Assembly (NCBI RefSeq): GCF_023264855.1
Contig: NZ_JAHFUW010000025.1
Span: 1 to 57,085 of the forward strand
DNA: 57,085 bases
DNA from: Herbiconiux sp.
GTDB lineage: Bacteria; Actinomycetota; Actinomycetes; Actinomycetales; Microbacteriaceae
Reading direction: 5' to 3'
Under the pieces are notes generated by a model. The model was not told where the DNA came from, made no database searches, and worked only from the letters and a program-made list of their open reading frames with translations. The position numbers and the translations under genes are program-made. This document shows, piece after piece, positions 29,187-37,250 of this stretch; the first letter of the stretch is position 1; each line of letters begins with the position of its first letter.

Positions 29187-31451
29187 TCAGCCGCGCGCGA
29201 CGAGGTAGGTGGCGAGGGCGGCGACGGTCGCGTCGGAGACGGTGTTCGGGCCGCCGGGCACCACGATGGCGTTCGGGCCGAGCCGGGTGAGCTCGGCGGC
29301 GGTGGCAGCGGGCACCGCGTCTTTGGCCACGAGCAGCACGGGGGCGTGCGCGGCGATGGCGGCAGCCGACGCCGAGAGCGCGTCGGGGAAGACGGCTCCG
29401 GATGCCGCGTAGACCGTGGTGGTGCGGATCGGCGCGAACACCCTCTTCGAGACGGCGGCAGCCACCGCGTAGCGGTCGGCGCCGCCGATGCGCGTGACAT
29501 CGGCCCCGGGAACAGCGGACTCGAGCGCCCTGCGGGTGGCCTCGGTGACGGTGTTCGCCCCGCCGAGCAGCACGATCCTGGCCGGGGCGAGCCGCTGCAG
29601 CTCGGCCTTGACCACCGCGGGCAGCGCGTTCTTCTGGGTGAGCAGCACCGGGGCGCCCTGCGCGCCGGCGGCGGCGGAGCCCGAGAGGGCGTCGGCGAAC
29701 ACCTCGCCCGAGGCCACGTAGGCCACCTGGCCGCCCGGGGCGAAGGTCTGCGCCGACAGGGTGGCGGAGACGGCGTAGCGGTCGGCACCGCCGATGCGGT
29801 CGACGGTGCCGGGAGCGGAGACGTAGCCGCGCAGCGCCGTCTCGACGGCGGGGGTGATGGTGTTGACACCGCCCATCAGCACGATCCGTTTCGGGGTCAG
29901 GCGGGTCAGCTCGGCGGCGACGGAGGCGGGGATGCTCCCCTTCGAGACGAGCAGCACCGGGGAGCTGTCCGCCCCTGCGGCGGCCGACGCCGACAGCGCG
30001 TCGGGGAACACCTCGCCCGAGGCGATGTAGACCACCGGCGCGCCCGGCGCGAAGACGCCGGCCGACACCGCCGCCGAGACGGCGTAGCGGTCGGCGCCGG
30101 TGATGCGCGCGATCGAGGGTGCCGCCGTGGCCTGCGGCAGCCAGCTGTTGCCCGAGGCGAGCAGCATCACCTGCAGCCGGATCGAGTCTCCGAAGTACTG
30201 GCCGGTGCCGGCGGAGGTGAGCCGCGTCCACACCCGGTCGACCCAGCCCTGGTCGCGCGCATCCGGAAGCCCGCCGGCACCGAACGGAGCCGTGAAGACG
30301 AGGTCGGTGTAGTTCGCCAGCGGAGTGCCGTCGAGCTCGTAGCCGGCACGGATCGCGGAGGGCACGCCGCTCGTCTCGGCGACGATCCAGTCGGTCATCC
30401 GCGCCACTGCGGTGCGGGAGGCGGCGTCGCCGGTGAGCAGCGCGCTGGAGGCGAGGCGCCACGGCGTGCGGGCGGCGTTGTAGCCGTAGGCGCCGTCGTC
30501 GGGTGACTCGAGGAAGTCCGGCGGCGCGGGCTTCGGCGCCGTTTCGGTGTCGACCACGAAGTCGGGCAGCAGGCCCGTCTCCGGCGCGAACTGCTCCTGC
30601 AGGGTCGTCACGAGCTGCGTGGTCGCCCGGGTCACTTGCCCCCAGAACTCGTCGCCGGTGGCGTTCTGGAAGGCGACGAAGTGATCGACCATGAGGTCGG
30701 AGGTGCGGGTGGCGAACCAGTACGTCGTGCCCGGGCTCGTCCAGTCGCCCAGCCGCGGCAGGAGGGTCTGCGGATTGATCTCGCTGCGCTTGATCGCCGC
30801 GATCATGGTCAGCGCTTCGGTGCGGTAGTCGATGGCGCCGCCCGAGCCCCACTGGGTGTCGGCGAGCAGCAGGGCGTACGCGATGTCGAAGTCGCCGTCG
30901 GTGGCCGAGCTGTTGTCATTCGGGTAGTTCGTGCAGGCCGTGTCCTGGTGCCAGGCCATCAGGTCGGGGTCGGAGGCGCTCGGGTGGTCTTGCACGTAGC
31001 GGTAGAGGCCGTCGAACGCCGTGCGGGCGTTCGGGTCGTAGCCCGCCATCAGCGCGGTCACGACCATCCCGTAGCCCTGGCCTTCGGAGACCACCAGGGA
31101 GTTCGTCGCCGAGGAGGCGTCGACGTAGTAGCGGCCGGTGCCGCAGCCGGCCTTGAGGTAGGCGGCCTTCCATGCGTCGTAAGCGGCTGCGGTGGCCTGG
31201 TCGGCGGCGGCTGTGCCGCCCGGTGCCCTCGCCGCACCCACCGGGAACGGTTCCGGATGCGACCCGAACGGCCGTGCGGGCGCCGCGAGCAGCTCGGCCT
31301 CGGCGGCTTCGGTGGCGATCTCGGCCGTGGTCGGCGGCGCGGTCGGCGCCGGGGTGTCTGCGAGAGCCGCCGGACCGAACAGGGTCGAGCCGGCGAGCGT
31401 CGCGACCAGTAGCGCGACGAGGGCGGCGGCCCGGCGGGGGAGCTGTCTCAT
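29187..31451 (-). CDS. Secreted GH8 endoglucanase-type enzyme with CWB2 tail
   Basis: A 754-residue exported protein. It has a signal peptide (about 1-32), a short Pro/Thr linker, a GH8 (alpha/alpha)6 barrel (about 75-440) and three CWB2 repeats (about 448-754). The GH8 signature is visible as ATDGDFDIAYALLLADTQW with D185/D187, and the probable acid residue E123 is in SEGQGYGM. GH8 members hydrolyse cellulose, lichenan, chitosan or xylan; the substrate is not certain here. Its CWB2 units are clearly diverged from the four GH43 cassettes (opening RITGADRYAVS). The long frame extends to 31757, but the ATG at 31451 gives the signal peptide and has GAAGGG ten bases upstream. It converges on the GH43 array and diverges from a small XRE regulator. 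Confidence 0.9.
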   Translation of the reverse strand: MRQLPRRAAALVALLVATLAGSTLFGPAALADTPAPTAPPTTAEIATEAAEAELLAAPARPFGSHPEPFPVGAARAPGGTAAADQATAAAYDAWKAAYLKAGCGTGRYYVDASSATNSLVVSEGQGYGMVVTALMAGYDPNARTAFDGLYRYVQDHPSASDPDLMAWHQDTACTNYPNDNSSATDGDFDIAYALLLADTQWGSGGAIDYRTEALTMIAAIKRSEINPQTLLPRLGDWTSPGTTYWFATRTSDLMVDHFVAFQNATGDEFWGQVTRATTQLVTTLQEQFAPETGLLPDFVVDTETAPKPAPPDFLESPDDGAYGYNAARTPWRLASSALLTGDAASRTAVARMTDWIVAETSGVPSAIRAGYELDGTPLANYTDLVFTAPFGAGGLPDARDQGWVDRVWTRLTSAGTGQYFGDSIRLQVMLLASGNSWLPQATAAPSIARITGADRYAVSAAVSAGVFAPGAPVVYIASGEVFPDALSASAAAGADSSPVLLVSKGSIPASVAAELTRLTPKRIVLMGGVNTITPAVETALRGYVSAPGTVDRIGGADRYAVSATLSAQTFAPGGQVAYVASGEVFADALSGSAAAGAQGAPVLLTQKNALPAVVKAELQRLAPARIVLLGGANTVTEATRRALESAVPGADVTRIGGADRYAVAAAVSKRVFAPIRTTTVYAASGAVFPDALSASAAAIAAHAPVLLVAKDAVPAATAAELTRLGPNAIVVPGGPNTVSDATVAALATYLVARG

Positions 31452-31641
31452 GGTCGGTGGGCCCTTCGATCGCATCGGGCGGACACCATCGAGGATACGT
31501 CGGGATCCGCGTCCCGTGGGCGGGTCCCGAGCGACCGACGGCGCGCGGGCCGCCAGAGTCTGTGGTGTATAGGCCACTAGCGTGAACGCTACGGGTTTCC
31601 ACGCTCTGTTCTCCAAGACATGCGGCCGGTAAGCATGAGGC
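31452..31641. other. Divergent intergenic region between GH8 gene and XRE regulator
   Basis: 190 bp separating two divergent starts. It must hold at least the GH8 promoter. A TGTGTATA-like stretch near 31562-31570 and a GAACGCTACGGGTTTCC segment downstream are possible promoter elements, but I see no convincing hexamer pair or palindrome. Confidence 0.4.
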
Positions 31642-31953
31642 GTGAATCCGACCGTGTCCGAGGCTGCGCGCCTGCTGGGCTCGCGCATCCGTGGAGAGCG
31701 TCTGCGGTTCGCGATCAGCCAGATGGAGCTCGCCGAACTCTCGGCGGTGCACTTCACGAACCTCGGCCGGATCGAGCGCGGTCAGGCCAACCCGTCGCTG
31801 CACACCATCATCCGTATTGCGGGCGCGCTGAACCTCGACCCGTCCGTGCTCGTCGCCGGCCTGGCGCCCGACCTCGTCCCGGTGCCGGCCCACCGAGTCA
31901 CGGTCGCCGACCTCATCCGCGCCCGCGAGGCCCAGGACGGCACCGCCTCGTAA
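31642..31953 (+). CDS. Small XRE-family DNA-binding protein
   Basis: A 103-residue, single-domain regulator. Residues about 10-70 form a lambda-repressor-like HTH (LLGSRIRGERLRFAISQMELAELSAVHFTNLGRIERGQANPSLHTIIRIAGAL). The remaining 30 residues have no recognised domain. The GTG at 31642 has a weak, very close GAGG; a GTG four codons later (31654) is an alternative. It may control the divergent GH8 gene or itself, but no operator is evident. Downstream, 29 bp away, lies the convergent kinase/aminotransferase fusion. Confidence 0.75.
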   Translation: MNPTVSEAARLLGSRIRGERLRFAISQMELAELSAVHFTNLGRIERGQANPSLHTIIRIAGALNLDPSVLVAGLAPDLVPVPAHRVTVADLIRAREAQDGTAS

Positions 31954-31982
31954 GCGATGGATGTTCAGGCGGATGGTCCGCC

Positions 31983-34964
31983 TCACCAGCCGTTCGTGAG
32001 CACGTCGTCGAGGGTGTCGACGAAGAAGTCGGCGCTCGCGGTGGTGAGGGTGAGCGGCGGCTTGATCTTCAGCACGCACTGCCGGTCGGACGTGGGCTGC
32101 ACGATCACGCCGCGCTCACGCATCCGCTCGCACAGCGCCGCCGTCTCCTCGGTGGCGGGCTCCAGCGTCTCGCGGTCGCGCACGAGCTCCACGCCGAGGT
32201 AGAGGCCGAGACCGTGAACGGCGCCGATCAGCGGATGCCGTTCGGCCAGCGCCTCGAGGCGTGCCTTGAGGTGCGCGCCCACCTCCCGGGCGTTCTGCTG
32301 CAGATCCTCGTCGCGGATGATGTCGAGCACCGTCGTGCCCACCACCGAGCTCACCGGGCTGCCGCCGGCCGAGGAGAAGAAGTAGCCCTGCGAGCGGTAG
32401 GCGTCGGCCACCTCGCGCCGGGTGATGACGGCGCCGAGCGGATGCCCGTTGCCCATCGCCTTGGCCACGGTGACGATGTCGGGCACCACCCCTTGCTGCT
32501 CGAAGCCCCACAGGTGCTCGCCGAGCCGGCCGTAGCCGACCTGCACCTCGTCGGCGATGCACAGCCCGCCGTGCGCCCGGATGGCCGGGTAGACCGCCTG
32601 CAGATATCCCTCGGGCAGCGGCATCCCGCCCGCGTTGCCGTAGAAGGACTCGGCGATGAAGGTGGCGGGCGCGCGGCCGGCGGCCACGAGCGCCTCGATC
32701 TCGGCCACGGCATCCTGCGCGTACCGGTGCGCCTCGGCTCCCCGGTGGAGGCCCCGATAGGCGTTCGGCGCGTCGAGCGCGTGCACCCAGTCAGGACGCG
32801 TCGAGAGCGCCTGAGGGTTGTCGGCCACCGAGGTGGACACCGCATCCGCCGCGTCCGACCAGCCGTGATAGGCCTCGCGCACCGACACCACGTCGCGCCG
32901 GTTCGACCAGGCCCACGAGATTCGCAGGGCCAGGTCGACGGCCTCGGTGCCGCTGTTGACGAAGAAGACGGTGTCCAGGGGGCCCGGCAGCAGCCCCGCC
33001 AGCCGCTCCGAGAAGTCGACGATCGAGGAGTAGTTGAAGCGCGAGTTCGTGTTGAGCAGGTTCAGCTGCGCGGCCACGGCATCGGCGATCCGCGGATGCG
33101 CGTGCCCCACCGAGGCGACGTTGTTCACCATGTCGAGGTAGGGGCGGCTGTCGGCGTCGAAGAGGTGGTGCCGCCAGCCGCGCTCGATCTCGGGCGGGTC
33201 GGCGTAGTAGTGCTCCTGCACCTCGGCGAGGGAGCGCTCGCGCCGTTCGAGCAGATCGGGGTGGGTGCGCGGGGCCGCCGGTAGGGCGCCCGGAATCAGG
33301 ATGGCCGGGTCGCCGGCGAGCGTCTCCCAGCCGGCCGCGAGCTCGGCGGTCGCGAACCAGGGCACCTGCGCCGTGTCGACGCCGGAGCACAGCATCCGCA
33401 CCCCGAGGTGCGTAGCGGTGCCGAGGAGTTCACCCGCGGCCACGGTCACGTCGGCATCGGCGGCGGCGGGCAGACCGTCGGCCGGCACGACCTCCGAGAG
33501 TTCGAGGGTGCCGGCTTCGGTCACCAGCCGCAGGTGGGTGTCGTCGACCCGCGAGAGCAGCCCGGCCCACGGGGCGGCCACCGGCTGCGGTGCGGCGAAC
33601 CAGACCTCCAGGCCGAGCGCCGAGCACGGGTGCGCGGTGGCCGACTCGCGGAAGGAGCGGGTGAGGCGGCGCTCGCCGAAGCGGGTGACGGCTGCGGCGG
33701 CACCGGCGGCGAGGGCCGCCTGCGCGATGGCCGACTCCGCATCGGGATCGGCGAAGCGACCGCGGGCGAGCGCGGGGCCGGTGGAGGAGAGGTCGAGCGC
33801 GGCGACCCGGTCGGTGTCGAGGCCCGGCAGCAGGGCCGCCTCCGGTGCGGGGATCGGGATCGACCCGCCGGCGCGAGACGCGTGCCCCGCCGTCTCGCGC
33901 ACGAGCCCCGTCATCACGGCGAGCGGCACGCTCGTGGCCACCTCGAAGATGAGGTGCTCGTGCTCGAAGTTGGCGCGGGTGTAGGCGGTGCCGGGGTCGG
34001 TGGCCGCCGCGTGATGAGCGCTCACGACCAGCGTCGCGGCGCGCAGCACCACGAGCGGCCAGAGCACGTCGGCCTCGGCCGGGGCGAGCGGGCGGGCGGC
34101 GTGGAACGCGCGCACCGCGGGCAGGATCGACGCGGGGGTCGCGCCGTGGTGATGCAATACGGCCGAGCAGGTGACCGCGATCTCCGACACCGCCCAGCTG
34201 TGCATCACGTCGCCGAAGTCGATGATGCCGCAGGGCACCAGCCGGCCCGAGGCATCCGCGAGCCCAACGACGTTGTCGTCTGTGATGTCGCCGTGCACGA
34301 CCTGGCGAGGCAGCTCGGGCTCGCGCTCGAGCACGCTCGCCCAGGCCTCGGCGGTGGCGGCCTGCAGGCGTCCGGCGAGCTCGGCGTCGTCGACGAAGGG
34401 CAGCAGGTCGTCGACCAGGCGCTTGGAGTGCCGCAGGTCCCATTCGAGGTCGCGCTCGGTTCCCGGATGCGCGAACGCGGCCAGGGCGAGCACCGAGCGG
34501 GCGGCGAACGACCCGAAGGCGGCGACGACGGCAGGTGCGAGGTACCGCCCGCCGGACAGCGGCGTTCCCTCGACGAACTCCAGCAGGCGCACGGCCAGGG
34601 TGCGGCCGTCCACCTCGACGACGCGGAGCAGGGCTCCGTCGGGCTGGGTGACCGTGCGCGGCACCAGGATCCCGGGCGCCGCGTCGCCCAGGTGGGCGGC
34701 CGCGAGCGACTGCGCCTGAAGTTCCTCGGTGCGCGTGACCGGGTTGGCGAACTTCAGCAGGAAGCGGCCGCCGCCGGATCCACCCGCGCGCGGCGCCTCG
34801 CCGATCACGAAGTTCGCATCGTGCTGGCTGCCGAGCGCCTTGACCGGGCCCTCGATGCCGAAGACGGCGCGCGCCACGTCGGCGGCGGCGCTCTCGGACA
34901 CCTCGGGCGCCGGCGTCAGCAGCTCGGCGAAGGATCGGTCGTTCGGCTGAGTGGTCGCGCTCAC
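31983..34964 (-). CDS. Kinase / M23-like / class III aminotransferase-fold fusion (ammoniophospholyase-type)
   Basis: A 993-residue three-part protein. Residues about 30-340 are an aminoglycoside phosphotransferase-fold kinase (HGDITDDNVVG catalytic loop, IIDFGD metal-binding motif). Residues about 370-560 look like a degenerate M23/lipoyl-like beta domain. Residues about 575-993 are a class III aminotransferase fold with the PLP lysine at K835 (TVAKAMGNGHPLGA). In animals the separate equivalents are hydroxylysine kinase and the PLP-dependent phospho-lyases for phosphohydroxylysine or phosphoethanolamine. The likely chemistry is phosphorylation of an amino alcohol followed by elimination of phosphate and ammonia. 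An omega-amino acid transaminase role is the alternative. Its start overlaps the MOSC-reductase stop by ATGA (34961-34964). Confidence 0.85.
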   Translation of the reverse strand: MSATTQPNDRSFAELLTPAPEVSESAAADVARAVFGIEGPVKALGSQHDANFVIGEAPRAGGSGGGRFLLKFANPVTRTEELQAQSLAAAHLGDAAPGILVPRTVTQPDGALLRVVEVDGRTLAVRLLEFVEGTPLSGGRYLAPAVVAAFGSFAARSVLALAAFAHPGTERDLEWDLRHSKRLVDDLLPFVDDAELAGRLQAATAEAWASVLEREPELPRQVVHGDITDDNVVGLADASGRLVPCGIIDFGDVMHSWAVSEIAVTCSAVLHHHGATPASILPAVRAFHAARPLAPAEADVLWPLVVLRAATLVVSAHHAAATDPGTAYTRANFEHEHLIFEVATSVPLAVMTGLVRETAGHASRAGGSIPIPAPEAALLPGLDTDRVAALDLSSTGPALARGRFADPDAESAIAQAALAAGAAAAVTRFGERRLTRSFRESATAHPCSALGLEVWFAAPQPVAAPWAGLLSRVDDTHLRLVTEAGTLELSEVVPADGLPAAADADVTVAAGELLGTATHLGVRMLCSGVDTAQVPWFATAELAAGWETLAGDPAILIPGALPAAPRTHPDLLERRERSLAEVQEHYYADPPEIERGWRHHLFDADSRPYLDMVNNVASVGHAHPRIADAVAAQLNLLNTNSRFNYSSIVDFSERLAGLLPGPLDTVFFVNSGTEAVDLALRISWAWSNRRDVVSVREAYHGWSDAADAVSTSVADNPQALSTRPDWVHALDAPNAYRGLHRGAEAHRYAQDAVAEIEALVAAGRAPATFIAESFYGNAGGMPLPEGYLQAVYPAIRAHGGLCIADEVQVGYGRLGEHLWGFEQQGVVPDIVTVAKAMGNGHPLGAVITRREVADAYRSQGYFFSSAGGSPVSSVVGTTVLDIIRDEDLQQNAREVGAHLKARLEALAERHPLIGAVHGLGLYLGVELVRDRETLEPATEETAALCERMRERGVIVQPTSDRQCVLKIKPPLTLTTASADFFVDTLDDVLTNGW

Positions 34965-36943
34965 GCGGAGGCTCCTTCGGGGGTCGTCTCGAATTCGGTC
35001 GCCGCATCCGTGGTCGCCGCCTCGGCATCGCCCGGCAGGACGACATCCGAGGTGGGCACGGCGCAGCAGGTGAGGATGCGGCCGTCGGCCGGCCGGATCA
35101 CGGGTTCGGTGAGGTAGGCCACGGTTCCGGAGGCGAGGAACCGCTCACACGTGCCGCAGGCGCCGGAGCGGCAGGCGGAGGGCCAGTCCTGCCCCGCCGC
35201 CTCGGCGACGTCGAGCAGGCTGCCGGAGTCGGCCTTCCAGGTGGCGGCGCCGCCTTCGCGGCCGAAGCCGACCGTGAAGGGGCCGGGAAGCGGTGGCTGC
35301 TTCGGCTCGGGATCCGGCAGGACAGGCGTGTAGAACACGTCGAAGTGGATGCGCGAGCGGTGCACGCCCGCTCCCTCGAGGGCGTCGCGAGCGGCGTCGA
35401 GAAAGGGAGCGGGGCCGCACACGAACGCCGACACGGGGTCGAGGCGTACGCCGGCACCGCCGGAGAGGCGGATGGCCAGCTCGGCGATCTGCCCGGGGGA
35501 GGGCCGGCCGGCCCGCACGGTGAGTCGTGCGGACTCCGAACGGGCCACGCCCTCTCCCGTCAGGTGCAGGGTGAGGCGCGCATCCGGCAGGGTCTCGACG
35601 AGCTCGATCAGCTCCGCACGCAGGGCGACGTCGTCATCCGCTCGGTCGACGTGCAGCACCGCGACCGGGCGGGTCGAGCCGGCGGCCGCCAGTGCGCGCA
35701 GGATGGCGATGGTGGGCGTGATCCCGATGCCGGCGCTCAGCAGCACGACCGGCTCCGATTCCGCCGGCGCGAACTGCACCCGGCCGAACGGCCCGCTGAC
35801 GAGCACCTCGGATCCCTCGTGCAGGGTCTCGTGCACCGTGCGGGACAGGGTGCTGGCCCGCCTGACGGTGATGCGCACCCGCCCCGGCTCGATGCGCGAG
35901 ATCGTGTAGTTGCGCCAGTTCGGCGCGGCCTCGCCCGGAAAGTGCAGACGCACGTGCTGGCCCGCTGCGGCTCGGCACAGCAGGCCCACCGAGTCCTCGA
36001 GCCAGAGGCTCACCGCGTCGGCCGTCTCGTCGGCGCGGCCCGTGACCCTGGCGAGCCGAGGCCAGGTCTCCTCGGGGTGCAACGCCGGAGCATCGGGCCA
36101 GGGTGCGCCGGTGACGGCATCCGGAGCGCCGGTGACGACGGTGATCGGCGCGCCCACCGCGATCGACCCGGCGCTGCGGGGGCGCAGATACACCCCGCAG
36201 TACATGTGGCCGAGCCGGGAGGCGAGCGCGGCGGGAACGTTCAGATCGACCACCCCGGTGGCGGGATCGACGGTGGTGGCCCGGCAGCGGTCGGTCGGCT
36301 GGAAGACGTCGAACAGCACCTCGCCGATCGCGATCGTGGAGCCCACCAGCCCGAATTCCGACCAGGGCGGCAGGCCCTGCACGAGCAGGTTGCCGCGGAA
36401 CCGGCGCGGATCCACCGGCCGCCCCGTCGAGGCGGCCAGCGCGGCCACCGACTCGAGGTTGATCAGCGAGATCAGCGCCTTCGGCCAGTCCCACATCCGC
36501 ACGCTCGGGGCGGTGACGGATGCGGCACCGTGGCCACCGGGGGCGAACCACGAGCCGATCTCGCCGTTGGCCTCGTCGAGGTCGACCTCGGGAAAGCGGA
36601 TGCGGGCTTCCGCGCCGGCCGGGTTGCGGATGCGCAGGAGAACGGATGCGCCCGGTTCGTCGAGCCCCGCGTGCGGGTCGGCCGCCCCGGGGCCGTCGCC
36701 GGCCAGCGACGTCTCGAACAGGACGAGCTCGGGGTTCTTCGCGAGGTGGTGGAACACCGCGCGGGGCCGCCAGCCGCCAGCGTCGACGGGAGCGGCGGCA
36801 CCGGTCTCGATCGCGAGCACGCGGTCGAACGGCAGGCCTTCACCCGGAGTGATCCGCGCCCGGTGGGTCGAGACCCCCGGCAGGCCCTTGACGGGGAAAC
36901 GGGTGATGCGGGCCAGCGAGGCGCCGAGTTCGCGCTGCGTCAT
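34961..36943 (-). CDS. MOSC domain fused to FNR-type reductase and 2Fe-2S ferredoxin
   Basis: A 660-residue fusion. The N-terminal half (about 10-270) is a MOSC_N/MOSC pair like YcbX and mARC, with the expected molybdenum-ligand cysteine C220 in DRCRATTVDPATG. The middle (about 300-560) is a ferredoxin-NADP reductase-like FAD/NAD(P)H module (RNYTISR, GIGITPTIAILRAL, VCGPAPFLDAA). The C-terminus is a plant-type ferredoxin with C591, C596 and C599 plus a later Cys. mARC and YcbX reduce N-hydroxylated compounds using separate electron partners; here the chain is self-contained. I chose the ATG at 36943 because GGAG lies six bases upstream. A TTG at 37006 extends the frame by 21 residues but lies on the predicted operator. 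Confidence 0.86.
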   Translation of the reverse strand: MTQRELGASLARITRFPVKGLPGVSTHRARITPGEGLPFDRVLAIETGAAAPVDAGGWRPRAVFHHLAKNPELVLFETSLAGDGPGAADPHAGLDEPGASVLLRIRNPAGAEARIRFPEVDLDEANGEIGSWFAPGGHGAASVTAPSVRMWDWPKALISLINLESVAALAASTGRPVDPRRFRGNLLVQGLPPWSEFGLVGSTIAIGEVLFDVFQPTDRCRATTVDPATGVVDLNVPAALASRLGHMYCGVYLRPRSAGSIAVGAPITVVTGAPDAVTGAPWPDAPALHPEETWPRLARVTGRADETADAVSLWLEDSVGLLCRAAAGQHVRLHFPGEAAPNWRNYTISRIEPGRVRITVRRASTLSRTVHETLHEGSEVLVSGPFGRVQFAPAESEPVVLLSAGIGITPTIAILRALAAAGSTRPVAVLHVDRADDDVALRAELIELVETLPDARLTLHLTGEGVARSESARLTVRAGRPSPGQIAELAIRLSGGAGVRLDPVSAFVCGPAPFLDAARDALEGAGVHRSRIHFDVFYTPVLPDPEPKQPPLPGPFTVGFGREGGAATWKADSGSLLDVAEAAGQDWPSACRSGACGTCERFLASGTVAYLTEPVIRPADGRILTCCAVPTSDVVLPGDAEAATTDAATEFETTPEGASA

Positions 36944-36987
36944 CCGGTGCTCCGATCCTGGCCAGTCGTCCGTCGCCCACCATTGCA

Positions 36988-37005
36988 TGCCGGATCGTTC
37001 CGGCA
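36988..37005. promoter_or_regulatory. LacI-type operator at the MOSC-reductase promoter
   Basis: An 18-bp near-perfect palindrome, TGCCGGATCGTTCCGGCA on the plus strand, with the central CG step of LacI-family operators. It begins where the minus-strand promoter at 37013-37041 would start transcription. Read on the minus strand it matches the second copy at 37193-37210 at 17 of 18 positions. Confidence 0.75.
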
Positions 37006-37012
37006 AGGCAGC

Positions 37013-37041
37013 ACGTTAGCGCGGAAACACGTCTCGGTCAA
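37013..37041 (-). promoter_or_regulatory. Promoter for the MOSC-reductase/kinase operon
   Basis: On the minus strand a TTGACC -35 hexamer (37041-37036), a 17-bp spacer and a TAACGT -10 hexamer (37018-37013). Transcription would start near 37006, at the edge of the operator 36988-37005. Confidence 0.6.
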
Positions 37042-37154
37042 TGCGGCCGAAGTCGGCGGGTGGCCCGCCTCGCGCGCACGCGAGCCTCTTGCTGTACGAG
37101 GCCCCGTCGCCGCGCCGAATCGTGTTACGACTTCGTTTCCGAGCCCATTTCCGA

Positions 37155-37184
37155 TTGACGCCCGTTCCGGAACCGGTCTATATT
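37155..37184 (+). promoter_or_regulatory. Promoter for the oligopeptide-type importer operon
   Basis: A TTGACG -35 hexamer (37155-37160) and a TATATT -10 hexamer (37179-37184) with an 18-bp spacer. A GTTCCGGAAC palindrome (37164-37173) sits in the spacer. Transcription would start near 37191, directly before the operator at 37193-37210. Confidence 0.65.
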
Positions 37185-37192
37185 CGCCACCA

Positions 37193-37210
37193 TGCCGGAA
37201 CGATCCGGCT
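37193..37210. promoter_or_regulatory. LacI-type operator at the importer promoter
   Basis: TGCCGGAACGATCCGGCT, the second copy of the operator found at 36988-37005, in mirrored orientation and at the same place relative to its promoter (about +1 to +20). The probable regulator is the LacI-family protein encoded at 45863-46849. Confidence 0.75.
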
Positions 37211-37250
37211 CCCCGCGCTCCACCCTTCCCGCACCGAGGAGTACGCCCTG

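Noticed and set aside
36943-37006. TTG at 37006 as start of the MOSC-reductase fusion
   Set aside because: It would place the start codon at the predicted transcription start and the coding sequence over the operator. The ATG at 36943 has a ribosome binding site and begins just before the MOSC domain.
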